The notes: generated by a model from the sequence alone, not told the origin. Shown: positions 49,081 through 57,993, counted from the stretch's first letter. The stretch is DNA of 64,000 nucleotides from an uncultured Anaerolineae bacterium (GCA_937959265.1 CALGMA010000003.1:114727-178726); one strand, 5' to 3'. Made by a program: numbers and translations.

Positions 49081-50445
49081 ATGAAGACCAAACTGCAATT
49101 CACCCTCTCCAAGCTAGGCATCGCCTGGATGTTTGCTTTGGTGACGATCAACTTCAACCGGGTGACGATCTATGAGCTGGGCATCTCGGCGCTGCTGATT
49201 GGCGTGATGATCGGGCTGTATCCGTTCTTCGGCCCGTTCCAGCCGATGTTCCGGCGCGTCACCGACCGCTATCCGATCCTGGGCTACCGGCGCTCGCCCT
49301 ACCTGGTCATCGGCATGGTGGCCGGCAGCCTGGTCTTTCCGTTCCTACCGGCGGTGGCCGAGGCAATGGCGGCCGGTTCGGCTCTCGCGGTCGTTGCGGG
49401 TTTCGGCTTGTTCTTCATCTTCGGCGCGATGATCGCGCTGATGGCCAACACGTATCTTGACTTGATCGCCGAATGCACGCGAGAGGATGAGCGCGGGGGC
49501 GTGTTTGCGGCCGCGTGGACTGGTCAGACAGCCATCATCGTGGTTTGGGCGTTGATGTTCCGATTGTTCATGCCGGACTATTCGCCGGCGCAGATGCAGG
49601 CGCTCTATGCGCTCACGCCGTTCGTCGTTGCGGTGTTGGCCGTCGCCAGCGTGTGGAATCTGGAGCGCCGGTTGTCGCCGGAAGAGATCGTCCGGCTGCG
49701 CGCAACGCCGGCGGATCCGATTGCCAATACCATGAACTCGATCCGCAGCTCGCTGTTGCTGACGCGCACCAACCCGACCGCGCGAATGTTCTTCGTCTTC
49801 ATCGTCTTCACCTTCCTCGGCATCTTCACGCAGGACCTGGTGCAAGAGGTATGGGCCGGCGACGTTTTTCGCCTCACCGCGGGCGAGTCCACCGTCTTCC
49901 AGCAAATCTTCAACGGCATGGTCACGGTGGGCATGGGGATGACGGCGGCGCTGGGCGCGCGGGCGTTGGGTGTAAAGGCGCGCACCGATGCGCTTCCCAT
50001 GGACGCCAAGAAACGCCTCGCAACGTTCGGCGGTATGGCGGCGATGCTCGGCTTCGTCTTGCTGGCCGTCTCGTCGCTCACGGTGCAGTTGACGTTGGCC
50101 AACCTGGCGTTTGTAGTGGTGGGTTTCACCGTCGGCGTGTTCACCTTCGCGGCGGTCACCATGATGAGCGACATGACCGTGGAGGGTCAGACGGCTTCGT
50201 ACCTTGGCTTGTGGAGCATCGCGCAAGCGCTCGGTCTGGGCGCGTCATTCATCGCCGGTGGTGTGTTGCGCGCGGCGCTGGTCGAGGCCGGTCTGCTCTC
50301 TGCGCCGGCGGGCTATGCAGCAATCTTCTTGGTCGAGGCGCTGTTTATGGCCGGATGCGTGCTGATGTTGCGCGGGGTGGGTTTGGAAGGGTTGCGGCGC
50401 GACGCTCATCGTTTCGCGCCGGCAAGGAGCGCAGTTGCTGCTTAA
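49081..50445 (+). CDS. BCD-family MFS transporter (LhaA/PucC-like), second copy
   Basis: A 454-residue membrane protein with about 12 helices, distinct from the copy at 43217. FTLSKLGIAWMFALVTINFN, RVTIYELGISALLIGVMIGL, PMFRRVTDRYPILGYRRSPY and VTMMSDMTVEGQTASYLGLW give the BCD family pattern. These proteins help insert bacteriochlorophyll into antenna polypeptides and may transport pigment. It lies 13 bases after the methyltransferase gene and 26 before bchH, inside the Mg-branch genes. Two diverged copies suggest different client complexes (inference). Confidence 0.88.
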   Translation: MKTKLQFTLSKLGIAWMFALVTINFNRVTIYELGISALLIGVMIGLYPFFGPFQPMFRRVTDRYPILGYRRSPYLVIGMVAGSLVFPFLPAVAEAMAAGSALAVVAGFGLFFIFGAMIALMANTYLDLIAECTREDERGGVFAAAWTGQTAIIVVWALMFRLFMPDYSPAQMQALYALTPFVVAVLAVASVWNLERRLSPEEIVRLRATPADPIANTMNSIRSSLLLTRTNPTARMFFVFIVFTFLGIFTQDLVQEVWAGDVFRLTAGESTVFQQIFNGMVTVGMGMTAALGARALGVKARTDALPMDAKKRLATFGGMAAMLGFVLLAVSSLTVQLTLANLAFVVVGFTVGVFTFAAVTMMSDMTVEGQTASYLGLWSIAQALGLGASFIAGGVLRAALVEAGLLSAPAGYAAIFLVEALFMAGCVLMLRGVGLEGLRRDAHRFAPARSAVAA

Positions 50446-50471
50446 CGCAGCCCTGCGAAAGATAGGCAGCT

Positions 50472-53400
50472 ATGAGCGACAAACCGAATATCGTTGCCAT
50501 TGTTGGCCTCGAGCATTTCAACAAGCGCGTGTGGGACGAGGTGAAGGCCGACCTGGCCGGCGAGGCCAACCTTGCCCAGTTCACCGAATGGGAGTTGGAG
50601 TCGCGTTCGCCAGAGGCGGCGCGCGCCATTCGCGAAGCCGACTGCCTGTTCGTCAGCATGATCAACTTCAAGGATCAGGCGGATTGGCTGCGCGCGCAGG
50701 TAGAGCAATCGCGCGCAAGCGTCGTCTTCGCCTACGAATCCATGCCCGAAGTGATGGCGTTGAATCGCCTAGGGGATTACGTGGTCGCCAACCGGCCGGG
50801 CGGCAAAGGCGGCATGCCCGAGCCGGTGAAGAAGATCGCGCGCATGTTGGTGCATGGGCGCGACGAAGACACGCTCTACGGCTACACCAAGCTGATGAAG
50901 CTGATGCAGACCATGATGCGCTTCATGCCGGCCAAGGCGCGCGATTTTAAGAACTGGATGCAGGTGAACATTTACTGGAACCAGCCGCTCGCCGCCAACG
51001 TGAGCAGCATGTTCAAGTTCATCCTGCGCGAATACTTCGGCCGGCCGATTGACGCGCCGCCGGTGGTCGAAGTGCCGATGATGGGGCTGTATCACCCCGA
51101 CGCCCCCGGCTTCTTCAAAGACATCAAGGCCTATCGCGACTGGCGCAAGCGCCACAACCGGGCGAAGACGCAGTCGAACGGCAAGCGGGATACGGCGCGA
51201 TCGGCGGATGGGACAACACAGCGATCGCCGATGGCCGGCCATCCACCATCAGTTGCGCTGCTCTTCTTCCGCAAGCATCTGATGCAGGATCGCGGCTACA
51301 TAGACGAGACGATTCGAGCGATGGAAGGCGCCGGCCTGGATGTGCTGCCCATCTTCGTCACCGGCGTCGAAGGCCACGTCGTCGTGCGCGATTGGCTGAT
51401 CCGTGAGCGCGTTGATGCGCTGGTCAGCACAATCGGCTTTGCGCTGGTGGGCGGGCCGGCCGGCTCGACCTCGCCCGGCGCGCATCGCGACGCGGCGGTT
51501 GAAATCCTGGAGCGCCTGGACGCGCCCTACATCGTCACGCAGCCGCTCTACGTGCAAGACTTCGTCTCCTGGCAAAAGATCGGCGTCGGGCCGATGCAAG
51601 CAGCGGCCACATACGCGCTGCCGGAGATGGACGGCGCGGTGGACCCGGTCATCCTCGGCGCGATCAACAACGGCCGCTTTCAGACCGCGCCGGACCGCCT
51701 CCAGCGGCTGACGACGCTGGTCACCCGTTGGGCGACGCTGCGCCATACGCCTAACCGCGACAAGCGGATCGCCTTCGTCGTATACGACTATCCGCCCGGC
51801 CTGGGCAAGAAGGCGACGGCTGCGCTGCTGGATGTGCCGCGTTCGTTGCTCAACATCCTGCGGCGCTTGCAGGCTGAGGGCTACGACGTTGGCCAGTTGC
51901 CGGAGACGCCGGAGACACTGTTGCAACAACTGGAAGAAGCGACCACACCGCGCGCCGACGGCGTGGTCGTTTCGCAGACGCAGTTCAAGGCGTGGACGAC
52001 GCCGCGCGAGCGCGAGCGGGTGGAAGAGCGCTGGGGGCCGTGGCCGGGCGACATCGCGCCGGCGGGGCGCGACGCGGTGTTCATCGGCGGGCTGCGCCTC
52101 GGCAACATCTACATCGGCGTGCAGCCGCGCCTTGGCGTGACCGGCGACCCGATGCGCCTGTTGTTCGACAAAGAGAACACCCCGCATCATCAATATCTGG
52201 CCTTCTACCGCTGGATCAGCCGGGGCTTCGGCGCGCACGCCCTGGTGCACGTCGGCATGCACGGTTCTGCGGAGTGGATGCCCGGCTTACAACTGGGCAT
52301 GACGCGCAGTTGTTGGCCGGATGCGTTGCTCGGCGAGCTGCCCCAACTCTATCTCTATCCTATGAACAACCCCAGCGAGGCGAACATCGCCAAGCGCCGT
52401 GGCTATGCTGTGATGGTCTCGCACGCGGCGCCGCCAATGGCGCGCGCCGGCCTATACAAGGAACTGGCCGCCCTCAAGGACATGTTGCAGGACTACCGCG
52501 AACGACAGATCGAGCGGCGCGGCCAGGCCGATGACGCGCTCGAGGAGGCTGTGCTGAACAAAGTGGCGCTGGCCAACCTCGACGCCGACTGCCCGCGCCT
52601 GCAGGGGGAATCGTTCGCCGACTACGCGGCGCGGCTCTACGCCTATCTGCGCGACCTAGAGCAGCGCTTGATCACGGCTTCGTTGCACGTCTTCGGGGAG
52701 GCCGCGCCGATGGCGTCGCAGGTCGTCACGGTCACCGAGGCGCTGAAAGCGCGCGGCGGTCATCGCTCGCTGGCCGATGTGATGTTGCGCGAAACGCTGG
52801 GTGACGCCGCGACGGCGACATCGTATGGCGAGCTGGCGGCGCTGGCGCGGCGCGGCGATCCGCAAGCCCTGCGCGCGCGCGAGCGAGTGGATGAGGCGTG
52901 CCGGGACTTCGTTGAACATGCGGTGTTCCGCAGCGAATCGCCGGCCTCAGCGCTGCATCAGGCCACCCATAATGGCACGTCCGTCGCCGCCGACGATGCC
53001 GCCGCGCTGATGGAGATAGCCCAGGCGGGCCGAACGATGGCGCGCATGCTCGGCGACAATCGCGCCGAACTCGAGGCGGTAGTGCGCGGCCTGGCCGGAC
53101 GCTACATCCCGCCGGCGCCCGGCGGCGACTTGATCCGCGACGGCTTAGGGGTGTTGCCGACCGGCCGCAACATCCACGCGATTGACCCGTGGCGCATCCC
53201 GAGCGAGCTGGCCTACGCGCGCGGGGCGAAGATCGCCGAGGCGTTGATCGAGAGGCACCTGGCCGAAAATGCCGGCCAATACCCGGAGACCATCGCCCAG
53301 GTGCTGTGGGGCCTGGACACGATTAAGACCAAGGGCGAGGCCATCGGCACGGTGTTGCGGCTGATCGGCGCGCGACCCCATCATGACGGGCAGGGCAAGA

Positions 53401-54347
53401 TCAGCCACTACGAATTGATCCCGCTAGAGGAGCTGGGCCGGCCGCGCATTGACGTGCTGATGAACCTCAGCCCGATCTTCCGCGATACCTTCGAGCTGCT
53501 CATGGATCACCTCGACCGGTTGGTGAAAGACGCCGCGCGCGCGGATGAGCCAGTCGAGATGAACTTCATCAAGAAGCACGTCGAAGCGGCGATGCGCGAC
53601 GGCATGACGTTCGATCAGGCGACCGCGCGCTTGTTCACCCAGCAGCCAGGGCAATACGGCACCTGCGTGGATGACATGGTGGAGGACTCGGCCTGGCAGT
53701 CGCAAGACGACCTTGACCAGTTGTTCGTGCGCCGCAACGCCTACGCCTACGGCGGCGGGCGCAACGGCCAGCACGCGCCGGAGGTCTTGCAGCGCATGCT
53801 CAGCACGGTCGGCCGCGTCGCTCAGGAAATTGACTCGGTGGAGTTCGGCGTGGCCGACATCGATCACTACTTCTCGTCGTCCGGCGCGTTGCACCTGGCC
53901 GCGCGCAAGCGCAGCCGCGCGCCGGTGAAGCTGAATTACATCGAGAGCTATACCGCAGAGACGCGCATTGACGACCTGGATCGGGTGTTGCGCGCCGAGT
54001 ATCGCACCAAGCTGCTCAATCCGCGCTGGTACGAGGGCATGTTGCAGCACGGCCATAGCGGCGCGACCGAGATCAGCAATCGCTTCACCTACATGCTGGG
54101 CTGGGACGCGGTGAGCGACTGCGTGGACGATTGGGTTTACGCCGATGCGGCAAAGACCTACGCGCTCGACCCAGTCATGCGCGAACGCTTGACCCAGGCA
54201 AACCCGCAAGCGATGCGCAACATCGTGGGCCGGCTGCTGGAGGCCAGCGGGCGCGGCCTCTGGAAGGCCGATGACGACACGATTGAACAGCTCAAAGCGC
54301 TGTATGCCGATCTGGAGGATCGCCTGGAGGGCGTGACGTATCGGTAA
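50472..54347 (+). CDS. bchH: Mg-protoporphyrin chelatase large subunit BchH
   Basis: The 1291-residue porphyrin-binding catalytic subunit, full length for the BchH/CobN family. MSDKPNIVAIVGLEHFNKRV opens a N-terminal domain, GSAEWMPGLQLGMTRSCWPD and YLYPMNNPSEANIAKRRGYA (about residues 595-650) are core motifs, followed by MVSHAAPPMARAGLYKEL, GVLPTGRNIHAIDPWRIPS (about 892) and the metal/porphyrin region HVGMHGSAEWMPG. The tail GHSGATEISNRFTYMLGWDA (about 1193) is intact. There is a short low-complexity loop at about 230-255. A single BchH is present here. Confidence 0.97.
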   Translation: MSDKPNIVAIVGLEHFNKRVWDEVKADLAGEANLAQFTEWELESRSPEAARAIREADCLFVSMINFKDQADWLRAQVEQSRASVVFAYESMPEVMALNRLGDYVVANRPGGKGGMPEPVKKIARMLVHGRDEDTLYGYTKLMKLMQTMMRFMPAKARDFKNWMQVNIYWNQPLAANVSSMFKFILREYFGRPIDAPPVVEVPMMGLYHPDAPGFFKDIKAYRDWRKRHNRAKTQSNGKRDTARSADGTTQRSPMAGHPPSVALLFFRKHLMQDRGYIDETIRAMEGAGLDVLPIFVTGVEGHVVVRDWLIRERVDALVSTIGFALVGGPAGSTSPGAHRDAAVEILERLDAPYIVTQPLYVQDFVSWQKIGVGPMQAAATYALPEMDGAVDPVILGAINNGRFQTAPDRLQRLTTLVTRWATLRHTPNRDKRIAFVVYDYPPGLGKKATAALLDVPRSLLNILRRLQAEGYDVGQLPETPETLLQQLEEATTPRADGVVVSQTQFKAWTTPRERERVEERWGPWPGDIAPAGRDAVFIGGLRLGNIYIGVQPRLGVTGDPMRLLFDKENTPHHQYLAFYRWISRGFGAHALVHVGMHGSAEWMPGLQLGMTRSCWPDALLGELPQLYLYPMNNPSEANIAKRRGYAVMVSHAAPPMARAGLYKELAALKDMLQDYRERQIERRGQADDALEEAVLNKVALANLDADCPRLQGESFADYAARLYAYLRDLEQRLITASLHVFGEAAPMASQVVTVTEALKARGGHRSLADVMLRETLGDAATATSYGELAALARRGDPQALRARERVDEACRDFVEHAVFRSESPASALHQATHNGTSVAADDAAALMEIAQAGRTMARMLGDNRAELEAVVRGLAGRYIPPAPGGDLIRDGLGVLPTGRNIHAIDPWRIPSELAYARGAKIAEALIERHLAENAGQYPETIAQVLWGLDTIKTKGEAIGTVLRLIGARPHHDGQGKISHYELIPLEELGRPRIDVLMNLSPIFRDTFELLMDHLDRLVKDAARADEPVEMNFIKKHVEAAMRDGMTFDQATARLFTQQPGQYGTCVDDMVEDSAWQSQDDLDQLFVRRNAYAYGGGRNGQHAPEVLQRMLSTVGRVAQEIDSVEFGVADIDHYFSSSGALHLAARKRSRAPVKLNYIESYTAETRIDDLDRVLRAEYRTKLLNPRWYEGMLQHGHSGATEISNRFTYMLGWDAVSDCVDDWVYADAAKTYALDPVMRERLTQANPQAMRNIVGRLLEASGRGLWKADDDTIEQLKALYADLEDRLEGVTYR

Positions 54348-54425
54348 CGCCTGAGGCGATTTGCGCCATGCTGCCGGACGATGGCGCGTACCCGTGGGGC
54401 GTGAAGAGGAAGTGAGTGCGAGATC

Positions 54426-55427
54426 ATGAAGACGAAAGCGATTGTGATTCCTGCGGCGCATACCGTGGAGCTGCGCGAGGTCGAGCTGAAGCCGCTCGGC
54501 GCCGACGATGTGCTAATCCAAACCACGCTGACCAGCATCAGCGCCGGCACCGAGCGCATGCTGCTGCGCGGCGTGATGCCGCACCCGATGTTGCAGTTCC
54601 CCGTCGTGCCCGGCTACGAGACGGTGGGCAAAGTGATCGAGGCCGGCGCGAACGCACAAGCCTGGCTCGGCAGGCGCGTGTATGTCGGCGGCAACTATGG
54701 CTTCGTCGGGGTCAATCCGGCCTTCGGCGGGCAGAGCGCCTACATCGTCGCGTCGCAATCGCACCTGACCGACCTGCAGTCGCTGACCGACGAGCAGGGC
54801 GTGCTGCTGGCCCTGGCCGCGACGGCGCTGCACGGCGTGGATGTGGCCTTCGGCGCAGGGCAGGCATTCGGCGGGGAGTCCGCGCCGGAGGTGTGGGTGT
54901 TGGGGCAGGGCATCGTCGGCCAACTCGCGGCGCGGTTCGCGAAAGCGCGCGGCGCGCGCGTGACGGTCAGCGACAAGGTGCCTTCGCGCCTGCGGCTGGC
55001 CGCAGCCGATGCGAAGCTGCTGGCTGAGGACGGCGCGCTCAGGGCCGAGGACGGCTCCGCCGTGGCTGCGCTCGACAAGACGTTTGCGGTCTTGATTGAC
55101 GCGACCGGCAAGATGGAGGCCATCGCCCCGCGCCTGATGAACGTGCAGAAAGGCGGACGGGTGGTGTTGCTGGGCTATTACGAGCGGATTGACCTGCCCT
55201 ACATGCCGGCCTTCCTGCGCGAGCTGACCCTTGCGGTGAGCAAAGAGTGGGCGCCGGGCGACCTGGCGCGCGCGCGCGACGCCATCGCGGCCGGTCAAGT
55301 CGAAGTGCGCTCGCTCATCACGCACTGCCTGCCGGCGGACGACGCGCCTCGGGCGTTCGACCTCGCGTTCAACGACCCGGACTGCGTGAAGATAACGTTG
55401 ACTTGGTCTGGCGCGCAGGGACGTTAG
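54426..55427 (+). CDS. bchC: BchC, 3-hydroxyethyl bacteriochlorophyllide dehydrogenase
   Basis: A 333-residue zinc-free MDR-family dehydrogenase that oxidises the 3-hydroxyethyl group to 3-acetyl. MKTKAIVIPAAHTVELREVE, TTLTSISAGTERMLLRGVMP, FPVVPGYETVGKVIEAGANA, VYVGGNYGFVGVNPAFGGQS (about 83-102), VWVLGQGIVGQLAARFAKAR (about 157) and LLGYYERIDLPYMPAFLREL match BchC. The stop codon lies inside the first octamer of the repeat array that starts at 55423, so the final few residues (SGAQGR) may have been altered by its arrival. Confidence 0.95.
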   Translation: MKTKAIVIPAAHTVELREVELKPLGADDVLIQTTLTSISAGTERMLLRGVMPHPMLQFPVVPGYETVGKVIEAGANAQAWLGRRVYVGGNYGFVGVNPAFGGQSAYIVASQSHLTDLQSLTDEQGVLLALAATALHGVDVAFGAGQAFGGESAPEVWVLGQGIVGQLAARFAKARGARVTVSDKVPSRLRLAAADAKLLAEDGALRAEDGSAVAALDKTFAVLIDATGKMEAIAPRLMNVQKGGRVVLLGYYERIDLPYMPAFLRELTLAVSKEWAPGDLARARDAIAAGQVEVRSLITHCLPADDAPRAFDLAFNDPDCVKITLTWSGAQGR

Positions 55428-55514
55428 CGCGTCGGCAGGTTAGTGCGTTGGCAAGTTGGCAAGTTGGCAGGTTAGCACGTTGGCACGTTAGCACGTTGCC
55501 AAGTTGGCACGTTG
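55423..55514 (+). repeat. Left octamer array (GTTRGCAN) flanking the four-helix-bundle gene
   Basis: Eleven contiguous 8-base units plus a half unit: GTTAGCGC, GTCGGCAG, GTTAGTGC, GTTGGCAA twice, GTTGGCAG, GTTAGCAC, GTTGGCAC, GTTAGCAC, GTTGCCAA, GTTGGCAC and GTTG. The reverse complement of the consensus (GTGCYAAC) is the unit of the array on the other side of the gene. It begins on the bchC stop codon and ends 26 bases before the gene start. Confidence 0.9.
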
Positions 55515-55540
55515 TGTGCGGATAAACGAGTGAGGAGACG

Positions 55541-55960
55541 ATGGCGACGATTCGACGTTTTGAGGACATCGAGGCATGGCAGACGGCGCGTGAGTTGACG
55601 CGCCTGGTGTATCAGCTTTCAGACCGCACTGGCTTTGCGCATGATTTCGGCTTAAAAGATCAGATGCGGCGGGCTGCTGCGTCTGTGATGTCGAATATCG
55701 CGGAGGGATACGAGAGCCGAACAACGAGGCTGTTCGTCGAGTTTCTCGGGCGCGCGAAGGGATCTTGCGGTGAGGTGCGCGCTCAGTCTTACGTCGCCCT
55801 TGATGCTGGATATGTGAGCCGCGAGGAATTCAGCCAGCTTTACGATGCAGCCGACAAATGTATCCGACAGATCGCCAACCTCATGGCCTATCTGGAGCGC
55901 ACAAACAATCACGCCAACCTCACAACGCACAAACGCGCCAGCAAACATGCTAACGTATAA
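55541..55960 (+). CDS. Four-helix-bundle protein (S23/Avd-like family) inserted in the bch operon
   Basis: A 139-residue member of the S23 ribosomal/23S-intervening-sequence and Avd-like family: FEDIEAWQTARELTRLVYQL, DQMRRAAASVMSNIAEGYES, FVEFLGRAKGSCGEVRAQSY and ADKCIRQIANLMAYLERT. GAGGAGACG precedes ATG 55541. The last 16 residues (HANLTTHKRASKHANV) are encoded by repeat units, and the stop lies within one. The family occurs in 23S rRNA intervening sequences and as Avd in diversity-generating retroelements, but no reverse transcriptase or variable repeat is here. It splits bchC from bchX between inverted octamer arrays. Confidence 0.9.
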   Translation: MATIRRFEDIEAWQTARELTRLVYQLSDRTGFAHDFGLKDQMRRAAASVMSNIAEGYESRTTRLFVEFLGRAKGSCGEVRAQSYVALDAGYVSREEFSQLYDAADKCIRQIANLMAYLERTNNHANLTTHKRASKHANV

Positions 55961-56018
55961 ACGTACCAACGTGCGAACGTGCTAACGTGTCAACGTGTGA
56001 GCGTGCCAAAGTGTAACG
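55911..56018 (-). repeat. Right octamer array (GTGCNAAC), inverted relative to the left array
   Basis: About thirteen units: ACGCCAAC, CTCACAAC, GCACAAAC, GCGCCAGC, a half unit AAAC, ATGCTAAC, GTATAAAC, GTACCAAC, GTGCGAAC, GTGCTAAC, GTGTCAAC, GTGTGAGC, GTGCCAAA and GTGTAACG. Units degrade toward the ends. The first six lie in the coding sequence of the four-helix-bundle protein. The array stops 7 bases before the bchX ATG, so its last unit, GTGTAACGGAG, also provides the bchX ribosome-binding site. Confidence 0.9.
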
Positions 56019-56025
56019 GAGAACT

Positions 56026-57192
56026 ATGACCCCACGAATGATCGCAATCTACGGCAAAGGCGGCATCGGCAAGAGCTTCTTCACCGCCAATCTCAGCGCC
56101 AAGATGGCGCTCAAAGGTCTGCGCGTGTTGCAGCTTGGCTGTGACCCGAAGCATGACAGTTGCAACGCGCTGTTCGAGGGGCGCAGTTTGCCAACCATCG
56201 GCGACCAGTGGCGGCTTTTCAAAGACGCCGGCCGCGAGAAAGAGCTGGACGTGCGCCACATGATCTTCAAAGCCGACCTGGGGCATGGCGCGCAGCTCTT
56301 CGGCGCGGAGTTAGGCGGGCCGGAGGTGGGCCGAGGCTGCGGCGGGCGCGGCATCTCCTTCGGCTTCGGCCTGCTCGAAGAACGCGGCATGGCGAACTGG
56401 GCGTTGGACTACATCATCATGGACTTCCTCGGCGATGTGGTGTGTGGCGGCTTTGCGACGCCCATCGCCAAGAGCCTGGCCGAGGAGATCATCATCGTCG
56501 CCAGCCATGACCGCATGAGCTTGTATGCGGCGAACAACATCGCCCGCGCCGTCAACTACTTCCAGGCCATGGGAGGCGGCACGCGCCTAATCGGCATGGT
56601 GCTCAACCGCGACGACGGCAGCGGCGTGGCCGAGCGCTTCGCCGAGCGCGTCGGCCTGCCCATCTTGGCCAAGATTCCTTTCAGCCCGGCGGCGCGCGCG
56701 CTGAGCGACCGCTGCAAGTTGCTCTTCGAGCTGCCGGAGATGGATGCCATCTTCGATGCCTTCGTCAACAAGATCCATCGCCGCGAATACGCGCCCCCCG
56801 AAAAGGTCACGCCGTTGGAATACGACGAGTTCCTGGCCGTGTTCGGCGCAAGCGAGCCGCCGGACTTGCCCGAAGGCGCAACGCTCGACGAACTGATGGG
56901 ACGCGACAGCCAAGCCGTTGTCGGCATTGACCTGAACAGCCCAGACTACAGCCAGGATAGCAAAGTCCTGGTGCGGCGCATCATGCAGGAGATGGGGTTG
57001 AAGGTCACCCGGCTGGTCGAAGAGCCGGAACGCGGCGTGGTGGTGACGACCGAGGCCGGCTGGGAAGCGATTTTCGGCAACCCCTGCGAAGACATGGATG
57101 CCAAAATCGCCATCCTGTCTGCGCTGAGTCATAGCGGCGAGAAGTTCCGCCTGGCCGACCTGCGCTACACTGCCGCGCCGTTCTACACATAA
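56026..57192 (+). CDS. bchX: Chlorophyllide a reductase iron protein BchX with C-terminal extension
   Basis: A 388-residue NifH-like ATPase that donates electrons to BchYZ for reduction of ring B. P-loop IAIYGKGGIGKSFFTANLSA (about 7-26), [4Fe-4S] ligands in EVGRGCGGRGISFGF (Cys about 105) and FLGDVVCGGFATPIAKSLAE (Cys about 139), and LGCDPKHDSCNALF are BchX-specific. The usual family length is about 330-350. The BchX body ends near DLPEGATLDELMGR (about 293), and about 95 further residues follow, with TTEAGWEAIFGNPCEDMDAK and LADLRYTAAPFYT, resembling the C-terminal domain of FtsQ/DivIB. The meaning of that domain is unknown. Confidence 0.95.
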   Translation: MTPRMIAIYGKGGIGKSFFTANLSAKMALKGLRVLQLGCDPKHDSCNALFEGRSLPTIGDQWRLFKDAGREKELDVRHMIFKADLGHGAQLFGAELGGPEVGRGCGGRGISFGFGLLEERGMANWALDYIIMDFLGDVVCGGFATPIAKSLAEEIIIVASHDRMSLYAANNIARAVNYFQAMGGGTRLIGMVLNRDDGSGVAERFAERVGLPILAKIPFSPAARALSDRCKLLFELPEMDAIFDAFVNKIHRREYAPPEKVTPLEYDEFLAVFGASEPPDLPEGATLDELMGRDSQAVVGIDLNSPDYSQDSKVLVRRIMQEMGLKVTRLVEEPERGVVVTTEAGWEAIFGNPCEDMDAKIAILSALSHSGEKFRLADLRYTAAPFYT

Positions 57193-57250
57193 CATGGCCA
57201 GTGCTGAGGTCTGAAGTCCGAAGCCCTGTAACTGAACGTGCTTGAACCCT

Positions 57251-57940
57251 ATGACTTATCCTGACTTTCCCCTTGTGATGGCGCTCCAGAACTATATGCC
57301 GGTGGCGCTATCGGCGCTGGGGCTGATCTGGATTGCGCAGATGATTCGCGCGACGCACGCAGCCGCCGGACGGCTAGCTTTCGCTGGCGTGGCGTTGGTC
57401 GTCCTGGCCGGGATTCTGAAGGCAAGCTGGAAGCTGGTCATGTCCGTCGCGCGCGTGGACGCGCCGTTGCTGAGCCAGTCGCTCTTTCCGCTCATCGCGC
57501 CGGGGTTCACATTCGTGGCTTGGGCGCTCTTTCTGAGCAAGCAGGTGCGCGGCCGGAACGGCTCTAACGCGGTGGCGTGGCTGCCGCCGGCCTTGATTAG
57601 CGCATCGGCGCTCCTGTTCGCGCTTGCGCTGGCGGTCACTCGACCGGATCGCACCTGGGTCTTTGTGCTGATTGGCGTTGCGACCGTGGCGAACGTCGCC
57701 TTAGCGACGTTGCTGATCCATAGCGCGCTGCGCCAGCGCAATGGCCTGGCGGCCGGGCTGTTTACGCTCAACCTTGTCGTCACCTTCGCCTTGAGCGGCA
57801 TCGCCGGCATGCCGAACAAGTCGCTGGAGGTGCACTGGATCGAGCAGATCATCAGCACAATCTCCAACGCCGGCTTCGCGTGGGCAGCGTGGATGCTCAT
57901 TCATCCCAAGTCCGTTGCGCTTCAACCCGGCCTGACCTGA
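57251..57940 (+). CDS. Uncharacterised seven-helix membrane protein between bchX and bchY
   Basis: A 229-residue hydrophobic protein from ATG 57251 with about six to seven helices, for example ALSALGLIWIAQMIRATHAA, FAGVALVVLAGILKASWKLV, SLFPLIAPGFTFVAWALFLS and FVLIGVATVANVALATLLIH. No family was recognised. It lies 58 bases after bchX and 53 before bchY, in the middle of genes for one enzyme complex, which implies a related function such as membrane placement, quinone or pigment handling. Similar small polytopic proteins occur at 62463 and 63508. Confidence 0.75.
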   Translation: MTYPDFPLVMALQNYMPVALSALGLIWIAQMIRATHAAAGRLAFAGVALVVLAGILKASWKLVMSVARVDAPLLSQSLFPLIAPGFTFVAWALFLSKQVRGRNGSNAVAWLPPALISASALLFALALAVTRPDRTWVFVLIGVATVANVALATLLIHSALRQRNGLAAGLFTLNLVVTFALSGIAGMPNKSLEVHWIEQIISTISNAGFAWAAWMLIHPKSVALQPGLT

Positions 57941-57993
57941 CGCGCGATGGCCAGACGACTTAGTATGATCCGAATCACGAGAGGAGGCCCCTG

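Noticed and set aside
55541..55960. Diversity-generating retroelement centred on the Avd-like gene
   Set aside because: There is no reverse transcriptase, template repeat or variable-repeat target in the window.
55423..56018. CRISPR array interpretation of the octamer arrays
   Set aside because: Units are 8 bases with no spacers, and no cas genes are present.
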